Shown: positions 35,473 through 44,820 of the stretch, in pieces | Numbering within the stretch: the stretch's first letter is position 1 | Layout: each line of letters starts with the position of its first letter | Made by a program: the position numbers and the translations under genes | Assembly (NCBI GenBank): GCA_965215755.1 | Contig: OZ244119.1 | Span: forward strand, 1,488,001 to 1,552,000 | DNA from: Tectiglobus sp965215755 | GTDB lineage: Bacteria > Pseudomonadota > Alphaproteobacteria > Rhizobiales > Hyphomicrobiaceae | DNA: 64,000 nt | Direction: 5' to 3' | The notes under the pieces: model-generated | What the model saw: only the letters and a program-made list of their open reading frames with translations | What the model was told of the DNA's origin: nothing | Database searches by the model: none

Positions 35473-36054
35473 CTATCTTAGTCCATCTTCGCCGACAACA
35501 TCATCAGTCGTAAGGCCGCCCATACGGCTATGGATCCGCGGGCCTTTGCTCATGGCGAGCGCGAATAGGATTTCATTGGCTCTTGGTCCGTCGGGTACGC
35601 CAACTTCCATGGCATCGAAATGGCTGCGGACGTAGGCGGCATTGATATGGCCAAGTGGAACATCAATGCGACAACCGGGACCGCCAACTTTCATGGCGGA
35701 TGGGACGATTGCTTTGGCTGTCCCAAGTTGCTGTCGCATGGCATAACCCCCTGGAACGTGCCAGAGGGCCGTATGTTCTAACTCACCAGCCTCGCCTGCG
35801 ACTGCTGCTTTGCCATAGCCATCAATGCCCTCCAGGCCACCCAATGCATCAATCAGGCGATCGGTCATCATCGCGCCGAGTGGTTTTAGGTCGTCCATGG
35901 CACTTTGCAGGTCTTCTGCATAGGTGCCAGCAAATGGATTGTTGACCAGGGCAAGGATTGCAGCCCGGTTCCGAGGCTGAGATGGCTCGGGGCCATTCTC
36001 ATGGTGAATGTCTTCAATAAACATGAGCGTCTTGCGGAGCTTAAACTCTGGCAT
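35473..36054 (-). CDS. DUF1185 (amino acid synthesis family) protein
   Basis: The 193-aa protein begins 'MPEFKLRKTLMFIEDIHHENG' region and shows the DUF1185 blocks 'NPFAGTYAEDL', 'GYGKAAVAGEAGELEHTALWH' and 'RDGPRANEI'-like 'VPDGPRANEILFALAMS'. Structures exist for the family, but the reaction is unknown despite the name. ATG 36054 is chosen because GGGATG lies a few nt upstream; ATG 36063 is possible. It overlaps the UPF0280 gene end by 14 bp and closes the minus-strand operon. Confidence 0.85.
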   Translation of the reverse strand: MPEFKLRKTLMFIEDIHHENGPEPSQPRNRAAILALVNNPFAGTYAEDLQSAMDDLKPLGAMMTDRLIDALGGLEGIDGYGKAAVAGEAGELEHTALWHVPGGYAMRQQLGTAKAIVPSAMKVGGPGCRIDVPLGHINAAYVRSHFDAMEVGVPDGPRANEILFALAMSKGPRIHSRMGGLTTDDVVGEDGLR

Positions 36055-37000
36055 TTGTGGCATCCCAATTGCGAGTGGCGGACCATTGCTTGGACAGATT
36101 CTGATTGCTGTGGTCGGGTTTTTCGATTTGTGGTCGATCAAATTGAGTAGTGCGATCCAGGCTTGAAAATCCGATTTGCTGAACCGAGTCGCCAAGCTGA
36201 AGGCAGACTGCACCGATCAAGTCGCGTTTGAGCAGTTGTTCGGCCAATGATCGACCGCTCTTGAGCGCCTGTTCAACTTGAGTGGTTGATAATTCGCCGA
36301 CATCAGTCGTTACGAGGCGATCACCGAGATCGCTTTCAGGGTAGAGTTCGGCAGCTGGTGTTCGCGAAATGGCTGAGCAGTCCGGAAGATCAACCGCGTT
36401 GGCAATCATCGTTGCCGCCACATCGGCGCTTGCCGCAGTCCGAGCGATGACGGTGACTGCATCAGCAATGCCTAAAGACATGCTCCGTCCGCGCCAGCCG
36501 GATGTGGCAATACCACGATAGGAATCACTGGCCGTTACGGTGGCCTGGCCGCCGGATATGGAGGCTAGCGCAACCGTCATATGGTTTCCGGGAGTGAGAT
36601 GGAATGCGATATCGCCACCGTTGTTGACATAGGCTTTGTCGACATCAGGGCCGTCACAAATGTATTTCAGAACATTGTCCGCGACTGCGCCAGCGACGGC
36701 GGCCATTGGGGTTACGAACTCATCGCAGTAGGGTGCAATGGCTTTCTGCATGCGCTGAGCGACTGGGCTCATGAATTTGCGATTCGGCTGTCCCTGCGCT
36801 CGCAAATCCGGTAGCTCAGCCACAAGCTCTTCAAGTATCGTTTTGAACCTTTTGATGGCTCGCTGATAGGCTGCGTCCAGACCAGCTCCATTGGCTTCAA
36901 TGATCAGATCAATTGGACCGTGGTGCAAGTGTAGACGTTGCCCATCAGGCAATATGGTGGCTTGCGCGCCCTGCACGTTAATGCACTTTCTTTGTGGCAA
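36041..37000 (-). CDS. UPF0280 (ApbE-like) family protein
   Basis: The 319-aa protein shows 'MAAVAGAVADNVL' (about 119-131), 'YVNNGGDIAFHL' (about 146-157) and 'GIATSGWRGRSMSLGIADAVTV' (about 184-205), the UPF0280 pattern. The fold is related to ApbE, which transfers FMN onto proteins. Placed directly after the flavin/FeS reductase-like gene (23-bp overlap), it could be its flavin-loading factor; this is inference. The last ~45 residues are polar and not conserved in character. Confidence 0.85.
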   Translation of the reverse strand: MPQRKCINVQGAQATILPDGQRLHLHHGPIDLIIEANGAGLDAAYQRAIKRFKTILEELVAELPDLRAQGQPNRKFMSPVAQRMQKAIAPYCDEFVTPMAAVAGAVADNVLKYICDGPDVDKAYVNNGGDIAFHLTPGNHMTVALASISGGQATVTASDSYRGIATSGWRGRSMSLGIADAVTVIARTAASADVAATMIANAVDLPDCSAISRTPAAELYPESDLGDRLVTTDVGELSTTQVEQALKSGRSLAEQLLKRDLIGAVCLQLGDSVQQIGFSSLDRTTQFDRPQIEKPDHSNQNLSKQWSATRNWDATNARV

Positions 37001-38444
37001 GCTTGCTGCCCTGAGGAGGTGCTATGGCACGGATGGCGTCACCGTACTCGCCGCCCGTGTCAAGAATGCTGGGCACTGATCGGATGGCCGATTCATGTCC
37101 GCCAAGATTCAGGTAATCGTCTCGGGAGACCGTGAACTCCAGCGGGGCGACCAAAGCTGGTGTTGGAACGTAACCAAATGAGTTGTCAGGCATCCGGGTG
37201 ACATCAACCATGATTGTTATGCCGCCGCCAGGCCAGACATAGAGTGGAGCCCCGCCACATGTCACCGAAGTCTTCAAGGCCTGTACAGATCGGGTGAGTT
37301 TGACCGGGTTCTTAGTGACACCCGATCTGAGCGATCCCCCCGCTCCGCCCATGAACAAAACAGTGCAAAGCGCCGGCTCGCAATTTTCCGCTATGAGATC
37401 GACAGATGGGCGGAGAGCATCGGGAAGACTTTTTGGTTGCGGCTCAAGATTGTCGTCAAGCACGTAGTAACCAAACTGTTCGCCTGTGGTCGACACCATC
37501 AGCATCGTTAGTCCGGGGTGAGCGCCTTTCTTGGCGTTCCATGGCCCGAGGATTGTGAGTGGATCCTGGATGTCGGTACCGCCCCACCCAAGTCCGGGGT
37601 CTGCGACTTGAAAGTAGCGGCCTGGGGTCGAGCGCCGCCCCTTGATCTTGATGCCTGTGTCCGGCCAATCCAGAACCTTGCCGGCTTGATGTTCTGAGAC
37701 GACGCCGGTGATGTGGTCATCGACGACGACGACTTCGTCCACGAGGTCTTTCCATTGCGAGGCGAACATACCGATCGTGGCAGAGCCGCAGCCGACCCTC
37801 ATGCGCTCTTCCATGTGCCCGTCGACAATCGGCGCTTTGCCAGCCTGCACGACGACTGTGGAGCCGCCATCAATCGTTAGTTCAACGGCCTCCTTATTAC
37901 ACAGCTGCATAAGTGAATCGCAGGTCACGCGGCCCTCTGCCTTGGACCCGCCTGTGAGGTGATCGACACCTCCAAGCGACAGCATTTGTGAGCCATATTC
38001 GCTGGTCATAACATGCCCGATGGCTTCGCCCTTGACCCGTACGGTTGCAGCTTCGTGGCCGATGTGGCGGTCTGTATCGATCTTTACCTTCGCGCCGCAG
38101 TAGGAGAAAATCGCTTCGGTTACAACAGTGATACAATCAACGCCTTCGACTTCCTGACTGACGATGAATGGGGCGGGCTTGTAGTCCGGGTAGGTCGTGC
38201 CGGCACCGTTGGCTGTGACGAACACTTCGTCGTCGCGTACCAGGCTTCCATCCCATTCTGACTTCAGGAACGGCGTGATTTCTCCACCTGTCTCGATGCG
38301 TTTGTTGAGAATCGTCAGAGGGTCCGTTCGAATGATTTGGCCATTGGCATTGGCATAGCGATCACAGGCGCCGGTTTTCCCATCGGCGATGTAGCACATC
38401 ACCGGGCAGGCATCGCAGCGAACCTTCTCGGAAGTTTCACTCAT
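36978..38444 (-). CDS. 6-hydroxynicotinate reductase-like protein
   Basis: The 488-aa protein begins with a cysteine cluster Cys10-x2-Cys13-x3-Cys17-x9-Cys27 ('CDACPVMCYIADG') that should hold an Fe-S cluster. Blocks such as 'GSATIGMFASQWKDLVDEVVVVDDHITG' region (about 230-255) and 'FMGGAGGSLRSGVTKNP' are typical of proteins annotated as 6-hydroxynicotinate reductase (Hnr). In Eubacterium barkeri Hnr uses reduced ferredoxin to turn 6-hydroxynicotinate into 1,4,5,6-tetrahydro-6-oxonicotinate. The ATG overlaps the hydroxylase stop (ATGA). The true substrate here is not proven. Confidence 0.8.
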   Translation of the reverse strand: MSETSEKVRCDACPVMCYIADGKTGACDRYANANGQIIRTDPLTILNKRIETGGEITPFLKSEWDGSLVRDDEVFVTANGAGTTYPDYKPAPFIVSQEVEGVDCITVVTEAIFSYCGAKVKIDTDRHIGHEAATVRVKGEAIGHVMTSEYGSQMLSLGGVDHLTGGSKAEGRVTCDSLMQLCNKEAVELTIDGGSTVVVQAGKAPIVDGHMEERMRVGCGSATIGMFASQWKDLVDEVVVVDDHITGVVSEHQAGKVLDWPDTGIKIKGRRSTPGRYFQVADPGLGWGGTDIQDPLTILGPWNAKKGAHPGLTMLMVSTTGEQFGYYVLDDNLEPQPKSLPDALRPSVDLIAENCEPALCTVLFMGGAGGSLRSGVTKNPVKLTRSVQALKTSVTCGGAPLYVWPGGGITIMVDVTRMPDNSFGYVPTPALVAPLEFTVSRDDYLNLGGHESAIRSVPSILDTGGEYGDAIRAIAPPQGSKLATKKVH

Positions 38445-41182
38445 TTTGACACCTTTGCTTCTTGGATGGCACGGAGTACGCGATGCGGCAGCGCAGGCAG
38501 TTTCGTAACTTTTGCGCCACACGCGTGCCGAATGCCGTTGAGGATGGCCGGGGCTGTCGGGATGAGGACATGCTCTCCCAATCCCTTCACACCCATTGGA
38601 CCTTCCGGGTCGGTCTTCTCGATAAAGATAGATTGGATTGGTGGAACATCACCAATTGTTGGGATGAGGTAGTCATGTAGGTTTTCCGTCCGCCCAGGGA
38701 CGTACTCCTCCATCAAGGCCATCCCCAGGCCTTGGGCAATTCCACCTTCGATCTGACCTTCAGCGAGTGTCGGATTGACAACCCGACCAAGATCATGGGC
38801 GGCAACAATATTGACGACTTTGACTGTGCCGAGCTTTGTGTCCACTTCTACTTCGGCCATTTGTGCGCCGTAGCCGTAGACGGCATAGGGTATACCCTGA
38901 CCGTTTTCATCGAGCGGCTTTGTTGGGGGGTCGTAGGTCTCTTCTGCGTGCAGGACATAGCCGTGCGCTTCGACCTCCAAATCATTGAGATCAATTGCGC
39001 GCGTCGTGATCTGGTCTGAGATCGTTAGCTGCGAGCCCTCAAGAGCAATCGTTGCATCATCGCTCATGTTGCTCATTCTTAGGATTCTCTGTCGGAGTGT
39101 GCGGCCGGCCATTTCAGCTGCTTTGCCAGTGACGAACGTCTGACGGGAGGCGGATGTCTTTCCGCAGTCAGGTGTTAGGGCCGTATCCGCGCTGATCAAC
39201 TCAAACTGCTCTATCGGTAATCCCAAGGCATCGGAACAGATCTGCGTGATGACTGTGTTTGAACCCTGACCGATATCGACTGCGCCCTGGTGGAGTCTGA
39301 GTGCTCCATCGTTTGTGATACCCAGGCGTATTGTGGAAGGATTTGGGAGAGATGTATTCCCGCAGCCGTACCAGCATGACGCGACCCCAATACCACGTTT
39401 GATGACGTCTGAAGAGGCGTTGAACGTCTCGGCTGCCTGCAGTGCTGCTTTCCAGTGCGGTACTAGTGCATCTAGGCATTCGCGTATTCCAACGGCGCGC
39501 ATCTGCTGACCGCAGACCGATGTGTCACCATCTTGGAGGGCATTTATTCTACGAAATTCGAGTCGATCTAACCCGCATTGCTCAGCGAGTTCGTCGTAGA
39601 GCGTTTCCTGGAGACTTGCGGCTTGAGGAACACCAAAACCGCGAAACGCGCCGGCGACGGGGCCATTGGTATGAATAGCGCGGGCTTGTGCATGATAGTT
39701 TGGGACTTTGTAAGGTCCGGAGGCGTGGACTGGAACGCGGTTGGCAACCGTGGGGCCCCAGCTCGCGTAAGCTCCCGTATTGAAGTCGCCGTCGAATTTC
39801 ATTCCGACAAGTTTGCCATCGGCATCGGCGCCAATTGTTGCTTGCATGGATCCTGGATGACGCTTGGTCGTCGACGTCATGGATTCCGATCGTGTGTAGA
39901 CCATCCGGCAAGCTCGCCTTGTCTGCAATGCAACAAGTCCGAGCAACGGTTGAAGCGAAACGTCAATCTTTGAACCAAAGCCGCCGCCTGTTGCAGCTGG
40001 AATAATGCGAATGCGTTCCGGAGCTAGGCCCAACACGCGGGCTGTATCATCACGGTCCATATAAGGCGCCTGCGTGCAGGCCTGAATGACGAGCATGTCG
40101 CCGTCCATCCAGGCGCATCCGGCTTCCGGTTCAATGTAGGCATGTTCAATGTAGCTTGTTGCCATTGTCCCTTGGACAACGTGCGCGGCACTGGCGAGGT
40201 TGATTTCAACATCTCCCGTTTTGACGTTGCCAGTGATTAGGATGTTGCCGCTGCGGCTTTCGTGAATAGGTGAGGAGGAGGTTTGTGCTGGGCCGGAGTC
40301 CAGAACAGCCTCAACCTCAGTCCACTCGATGGGAAACTCTGATAGATCGAACGTAGATAGTGTTTCTCGTTCACCTACGATCAAGGCGACAGCCTCGCCC
40401 TTGAAACGCGCTTGCCGGCTTGCCAGTGCAGGTTGGTCTGCGAACGGTGGAATGACTCCAAAAACGTTCTCGCCGTTGATGTCATCAACTGTGAAGACAT
40501 ATTCCACGCCTGGCGTAGACTCGACGAACTGATCCAATGCTTCGAAGCTGAAGGTCGCGGCATGGTACGGTGAGCGTACGGCACGGGCGTAGAGTGCATT
40601 GGGTGGCCAGTAGTCCGCACCAAAGATCTCGGAGCCGTCTACTTTCGGTCGCCCATCCAGCCTTGGGATTGAGCTGCCAACAACGGAGCGCGGGCATTTG
40701 GTTTCTGACTGAACAATCGGATCGCCGATATCACAAACAGCTGCGATGATTTTGCGATAGCCGGTGCAGCGGCACAGGACACCGGACAAAGCCTCCTCGA
40801 CCGCATCCGCCGTTGGTATAGGATTGCTCGATAGCAGTGCGCTTGCTGTGATCAGCATGCCTGGGGTACAGATCCCGCATTGCGCCGCCCCATGCCTCAG
40901 AAACGACGCTTGGATTGGTGCCAGTTGGTCTTCCGACAACCCCTCAATTGTCAGAATCTCGCTGTCAGCGACATGGCTGACCGGCGTTAGGCACGCACAT
41001 TTGGGGACGCCATCAACCAGGACCGTGCAGGCTCCACAATCACCCGCATCGCAGCCGACTTTTGTGCCGACGAGCCCGATGCGCTCACGAAGCACATCAC
41101 TTAGTCTCTGGCCAGGCGGTGTCGTCACATGTATGCGCTGTCCATTGACGACAAGTTGATGCTGCGCCGCTTGCTGTGTCAT
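38441..41182 (-). CDS. Molybdenum hydroxylase, fused 2Fe-2S and Mo-cofactor subunit (xanthine dehydrogenase family)
   Basis: The 913-aa protein fuses two normally separate subunits. Residues 1-160 are the [2Fe-2S] unit: Cys44/49/52 with Cys62 or 64, then 'CGIC' (102-105) and 'CRCTGY' (137-142). From about 170 on is the molybdopterin subunit with 'GGGFGSK', 'AFRGFGVPQ' and the catalytic Glu in 'KGLGEHVLIPTAPAI'. It hydroxylates an N-heterocycle or aldehyde next to the ring nitrogen, passing electrons to the FAD subunit encoded upstream (4-bp overlap). It is not a CO dehydrogenase, as 'AYxCSFR' is absent. Confidence 0.92.
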   Translation of the reverse strand: MTQQAAQHQLVVNGQRIHVTTPPGQRLSDVLRERIGLVGTKVGCDAGDCGACTVLVDGVPKCACLTPVSHVADSEILTIEGLSEDQLAPIQASFLRHGAAQCGICTPGMLITASALLSSNPIPTADAVEEALSGVLCRCTGYRKIIAAVCDIGDPIVQSETKCPRSVVGSSIPRLDGRPKVDGSEIFGADYWPPNALYARAVRSPYHAATFSFEALDQFVESTPGVEYVFTVDDINGENVFGVIPPFADQPALASRQARFKGEAVALIVGERETLSTFDLSEFPIEWTEVEAVLDSGPAQTSSSPIHESRSGNILITGNVKTGDVEINLASAAHVVQGTMATSYIEHAYIEPEAGCAWMDGDMLVIQACTQAPYMDRDDTARVLGLAPERIRIIPAATGGGFGSKIDVSLQPLLGLVALQTRRACRMVYTRSESMTSTTKRHPGSMQATIGADADGKLVGMKFDGDFNTGAYASWGPTVANRVPVHASGPYKVPNYHAQARAIHTNGPVAGAFRGFGVPQAASLQETLYDELAEQCGLDRLEFRRINALQDGDTSVCGQQMRAVGIRECLDALVPHWKAALQAAETFNASSDVIKRGIGVASCWYGCGNTSLPNPSTIRLGITNDGALRLHQGAVDIGQGSNTVITQICSDALGLPIEQFELISADTALTPDCGKTSASRQTFVTGKAAEMAGRTLRQRILRMSNMSDDATIALEGSQLTISDQITTRAIDLNDLEVEAHGYVLHAEETYDPPTKPLDENGQGIPYAVYGYGAQMAEVEVDTKLGTVKVVNIVAAHDLGRVVNPTLAEGQIEGGIAQGLGMALMEEYVPGRTENLHDYLIPTIGDVPPIQSIFIEKTDPEGPMGVKGLGEHVLIPTAPAILNGIRHACGAKVTKLPALPHRVLRAIQEAKVSK

Positions 41183-42036
41183 GCCGCAACCATCTTGCTG
41201 TTTGTCAGTGCCAGTATGCAGCGATGCACGAGTTCACTGGCAGCGATCGCGCGGCCATCGGAATCACTGCGCAGGTCGTCAATCGGATTGATCGATTGCT
41301 TGATGAGATGATCCATGCTGGGCACGGTGATATCTCTTACTGATTGGCCTTCGAGTGCATCTTCCAGGGCATTGAGGCGAGTCGCGACTGCACTGCATGA
41401 GCCAACGGAGACCGCGCAATCGACAATCACGCCATCGCGCTCATCCAACCTCACCGCAACCATGGCGATTGAGATAACGAGATACTTGCGGGCGCCGAGT
41501 TTCAAAAAAGTCGACCGTCCCTTTGATGAGTTATCCGGAACAAGGATTGCCGAAACGATTTCTCCGCTGGCAATCTCCGTCTTTCGCGGCCCGGCGATGA
41601 ATGAGGTCAGCGGAAGGGTGCGTTTGGTAGTCTTTGAGACGAGTTCAACTTGTGCGTCGAGCGTGAGCCAACATGGCACGCCGTCGGCAGCAGGCGATGC
41701 ATTGCAAAGATTGCCAGCGAGTGTGCCGGCATGCTGGATTTGCTGTGATCCGACTTCGCGCGCAGCCAGTTTGAGACTGTCAAAGGCTGGCGGGAGTTCA
41801 GCCTGGATGACGTCGGTCCAGGTCGTTGTAGCCCCAAAGCGCCAATGATCATTCTCGCGCGATATACCGCGCAGGCCCTGAATAGCAGTGATATCAAGGA
41901 CGTTACCGGACAAACGTTGTGCATCGGTGGCTGCGAGAAGGTCTGTACAACCAGCTGCAATGCGTGCTTGGTGGCTGGCCAGCCAATCCAGGGCTGAAGC
42001 CAGATCACGAGGTCGGAAATATTGTGCCTGTGCCAT
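41179..42036 (-). CDS. FAD-binding subunit of the molybdenum hydroxylase
   Basis: The 285-aa protein has the FAD contacts 'IAAGCTDLLA' (about 26-35) and 'HAGTLAGNLCNASPAAD' (about 108-124), typical of CoxM/XdhB-type subunits. The C-terminal CO_deh_flav_C domain follows. ATG 42036 is preferred as the frame upstream lies in the regulatory spacer. It is first in the minus-strand operon; the 165-bp divergent spacer to the MarR gene holds dyad site B. Confidence 0.93.
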   Translation of the reverse strand: MAQAQYFRPRDLASALDWLASHQARIAAGCTDLLAATDAQRLSGNVLDITAIQGLRGISRENDHWRFGATTTWTDVIQAELPPAFDSLKLAAREVGSQQIQHAGTLAGNLCNASPAADGVPCWLTLDAQVELVSKTTKRTLPLTSFIAGPRKTEIASGEIVSAILVPDNSSKGRSTFLKLGARKYLVISIAMVAVRLDERDGVIVDCAVSVGSCSAVATRLNALEDALEGQSVRDITVPSMDHLIKQSINPIDDLRSDSDGRAIAASELVHRCILALTNSKMVAA

Positions 42037-42089
42037 CTCTTCCAAGCACAACCTCCTCTGCTTCTTGCGAGACCCGTTCGTATTAAACT

Positions 42090-42105
42090 CATTCGTATGC
42101 AAATG
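42090..42105. promoter_or_regulatory. MarR-type 16-bp dyad, site B (divergent promoter)
   Basis: CATTCGTATGCAAATG is an almost perfect palindrome (14 of 16 positions symmetric). It lies 53 bp before the FAD-subunit gene and 96 bp before the MarR gene, able to control both. Confidence 0.75.
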
Positions 42106-42201
42106 GATTTTGCGTGCGATTGTCTGGGCTGTCAATACAGATTCAGTTGCATGATTTGGCCGGTCCGAGATAAGACGACCGAATTAAGAGACGCGGAAGT
42201 C

Positions 42202-42648
42202 ATGTCCAAGAACAGCAATACTAAGAGAGCATCGGATCAGGTGACCTACCGCCTGGATCAGCAAGTTGGGTTCCTTTTGCGGCGCGTGCAGCAGAGGCAC
42301 CTTGCGATATTCTTTCGCCATATTCCGGATATGACGTCCACTCAGTTTGCTGCGCTTGCCAAGTTGTGTGAGCTGGAAAGTGTCTCGCAGAATGAGCTGG
42401 GCCGGCAGGTTGCGATGGATGTGGCAACCATCAAAGGTGTGGTCGACCGCCTCAGAGCGGGTGGTTACGCGCAGACGGAAAAAGACCCGACTGATCAGCG
42501 ACGCTTGTTGGTTCGACCAACGGCTGAGGGACGGCGCGCCTTCAATAAGTATTCCGCTGCCGCGCTCAATGTAAGCGCGGAGACACTGGAGCCCCTGAGC
42601 CAGAGAGAGGCCGACAAGCTTCTCGCACTTCTCGCAAAGCTGACGTGA
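42202..42648 (+). CDS. MarR-family transcriptional regulator
   Basis: The 148-aa protein has the MarR winged helix ('LESVSQNELGRQVAMDVATIKGVVDRLRAGGYAQ' region, about 58-92) and the wing 'KDPTDQRRLLVRPTAEG'. ATG 42202 is preferred; earlier starts lie in the operator region. It stands between the leftward hydroxylase/reductase operon and the rightward lactamase/transport operon, and the 16-bp dyad occurs before each unit. It is probably a repressor released by the pathway substrate or an intermediate. Confidence 0.93.
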   Translation: MSKNSNTKRASDQVTYRLDQQVGFLLRRVQQRHLAIFFRHIPDMTSTQFAALAKLCELESVSQNELGRQVAMDVATIKGVVDRLRAGGYAQTEKDPTDQRRLLVRPTAEGRRAFNKYSAAALNVSAETLEPLSQREADKLLALLAKLT

Positions 42649-42715
42649 GGACCACTGACTGCGATTTTACTGCGCAAACAGATTTCGAGTTGACGTCGTC
42701 ATGGATTGCTGATTT

Positions 42716-42731
42716 CATTTGCATGCGAACG
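42716..42731. promoter_or_regulatory. MarR-type 16-bp dyad, site C (hyuA promoter)
   Basis: CATTTGCATGCGAACG matches the other two sites in the core TGYATGC and flanks. It lies 28 bp upstream of the HyuA-type start, in the 111-bp gap after the MarR gene. Confidence 0.7.
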
Positions 42732-42759
42732 ATAATTCAGCGGGGCCTTTCGGTTGTAA

Positions 42760-44820
42760 ATGGTGACGGTTGCAGCAAATCAAATCGTTGGAGTCGACGT
42801 TGGTGGCACGTTCACCGATCTCATTCTCATCGATCCAATGACCAAGGCTGTGCAGATTGCGAAGGTGCCGAGTACGCTCGACAATCAGGCATTTGGTGTA
42901 CTCAACGCACTGAAAGAAACCGATGTCGACCTCGCCTCACTTGCACTCATCGTTCACGGCACAACGACGACGACTAATGCCGTTCTCGAACGCAAACTCT
43001 GCAAGACTGGTCTCATTACGACGCGTGGATTCCGAGACGTTCTTGAGTTGGGTCGCAGAACGCGGCCTCAGCCATATGGCATGAAGGGGACGTTTCTTCC
43101 GATCGTTCCGCGAGATCTCAGGCTTGAAGTGACAGAGCGGATTGATGCTGCTGGAAACGTCGTAACGCCCCTTGATGAAGAAGAGGTGGCAGCGGCAGCG
43201 CAGCAGCTCCTGGCGGCAGGCTGTGAATCTGTCGTCATCCACTTTCTGCATCCCTACGCCAATCCGGCACACGAACAGCGAGCGCGCGAAATCGTGGCTG
43301 GGATCTGGCCCAACTCCTACGTCACAACCGGGCATTCATTGTTGTCCGAGAGCCGCGAGTTCGAGCGTGGTGTAACGGCTGCTGTAAATGCATCCGTTCA
43401 GCCATTGCTTGAGCGGTACATCAACCGTCTCACGGATGAGCTCGGTGACAATGGCTACAGCGGTGAAGTCCTGGTGATGAACGGCAACGGTGGCATGGTG
43501 TCTTCCAAGCTGGTTGCTCGGGAAGCAGCCAAGACAGTGATGTCTGGACCGGCCTCGGGCGTCATGGCAGCGGCACATACTGGCCGTGCTGCTTCAGTTG
43601 AGAACCTCATTACCTATGACATGGGCGGTACGTCCACCGATGTTGCATTGATCAAGAATGCGCAACCCTCGGTTTCTGATGAGATCGAGATTGAATACGC
43701 GATGCCTATTCACGTGCCGATGGTGGATGTGCGAACTGTCGGTGCTGGTGGAGGTTCGATTGCGCGCGTCAATTCGGCTGGGTTGCTTGAGGTCGGACCA
43801 GAAAGTGCCGGCGCGTTTCCCGGCCCGATTTGTTATGGCAAAGGCGGAACTCTGCCAACGATCTCTGATGCCAATCTCGTGCTGCAGCGACTTGATGCCA
43901 GTAAGTTGAACTCAACAAGGGATGGCGTTTCCCTCGCATCCGTTGCTGAGGTGTTCACTTCCAAAATCGGAGCCCGGTTGGGGCTGGATGCAGCTGAAGC
44001 AGCAGCTGCGGTCATCAAAGTTGCCAACACCAAAATGGCTGGCGCTATCCGGATGGTATCAATCTCGCTTGGCGCTGACCCCCGCGATTATTCATTGTTT
44101 GCGTTCGGTGGAGCCGGACCATTGCATGCGTCTGCGCTTGCGAAAGAGCTTGGCATTCCAAAGATCCTCGTGCCTTGCCGGCCAGGGATTACCAATGCGC
44201 TTGGTTGCGTTGTTGCTGACGTACGGCAAGACTTCGTCAATGCCGTTAATTCACCTCTCGACAGTGTCGATATAGATTCGCTTCATTCGGTTTTTGCGCA
44301 ACAGATGACTGATGGCGCTGCCATGCTGGAACGCCAGAACATCCCACTCAGGCGCATTGCCCATACCTTTGCCGTTGATATGCAGTTCGTCGGACAAACC
44401 CATCTCCTGCGAGTACCTCTTGAGACATCGACACCCAATCGGGACGACCTACGCCGACTGTTTGAAGATGTTTACTACAGGCGGTTCCGGGTTGAGTTGG
44501 CGGAGATCAAAGCCAATCTCGTAAACGTTCGGACGTCGGTGATCGGTGAGCGAGAGACGCTCGACCTGTCGAACCTGATTGATCCGCAAGGTCGCAAGAG
44601 CAGTGTTGCCGATGCTCAGACGGGGGCGCGCGATGTTTACTTCGACGGTCGCTGGCATGATACGCCGATCTATTGGCGAGATCATCTGCCGATCGATTTC
44701 GTACTGGAAGGGCCGGCGATCATCGAGCAAATGGATACGACAGTGCTGATCGAGCCAGGTGACTGCGCAGGCGGAGATGAACAAGGTAATATCGTCATCT
44801 CGGTAGGAGCTGCCTCGTGA
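42760..44820 (+). CDS. HyuA-type ATP-dependent hydantoinase/oxoprolinase subunit A
   Basis: The 686-aa protein has the N-terminal hydantoinase domain ('IVGVDVGGTFTDLIL' about 9-23, phosphate-binding) and the hydantoinase A core ('VMSGPASGVMAA' about 258-269, 'MGGTSTDVALI' about 288-298). With subunit B it opens cyclic amides at the cost of ATP (N-methylhydantoinase, 5-oxoprolinase, related carboxylases). Its stop overlaps subunit B by 4 bp. In this context it could open the ring of a lactam made by the reductase. Confidence 0.9.
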   Translation: MVTVAANQIVGVDVGGTFTDLILIDPMTKAVQIAKVPSTLDNQAFGVLNALKETDVDLASLALIVHGTTTTTNAVLERKLCKTGLITTRGFRDVLELGRRTRPQPYGMKGTFLPIVPRDLRLEVTERIDAAGNVVTPLDEEEVAAAAQQLLAAGCESVVIHFLHPYANPAHEQRAREIVAGIWPNSYVTTGHSLLSESREFERGVTAAVNASVQPLLERYINRLTDELGDNGYSGEVLVMNGNGGMVSSKLVAREAAKTVMSGPASGVMAAAHTGRAASVENLITYDMGGTSTDVALIKNAQPSVSDEIEIEYAMPIHVPMVDVRTVGAGGGSIARVNSAGLLEVGPESAGAFPGPICYGKGGTLPTISDANLVLQRLDASKLNSTRDGVSLASVAEVFTSKIGARLGLDAAEAAAAVIKVANTKMAGAIRMVSISLGADPRDYSLFAFGGAGPLHASALAKELGIPKILVPCRPGITNALGCVVADVRQDFVNAVNSPLDSVDIDSLHSVFAQQMTDGAAMLERQNIPLRRIAHTFAVDMQFVGQTHLLRVPLETSTPNRDDLRRLFEDVYYRRFRVELAEIKANLVNVRTSVIGERETLDLSNLIDPQGRKSSVADAQTGARDVYFDGRWHDTPIYWRDHLPIDFVLEGPAIIEQMDTTVLIEPGDCAGGDEQGNIVISVGAAS

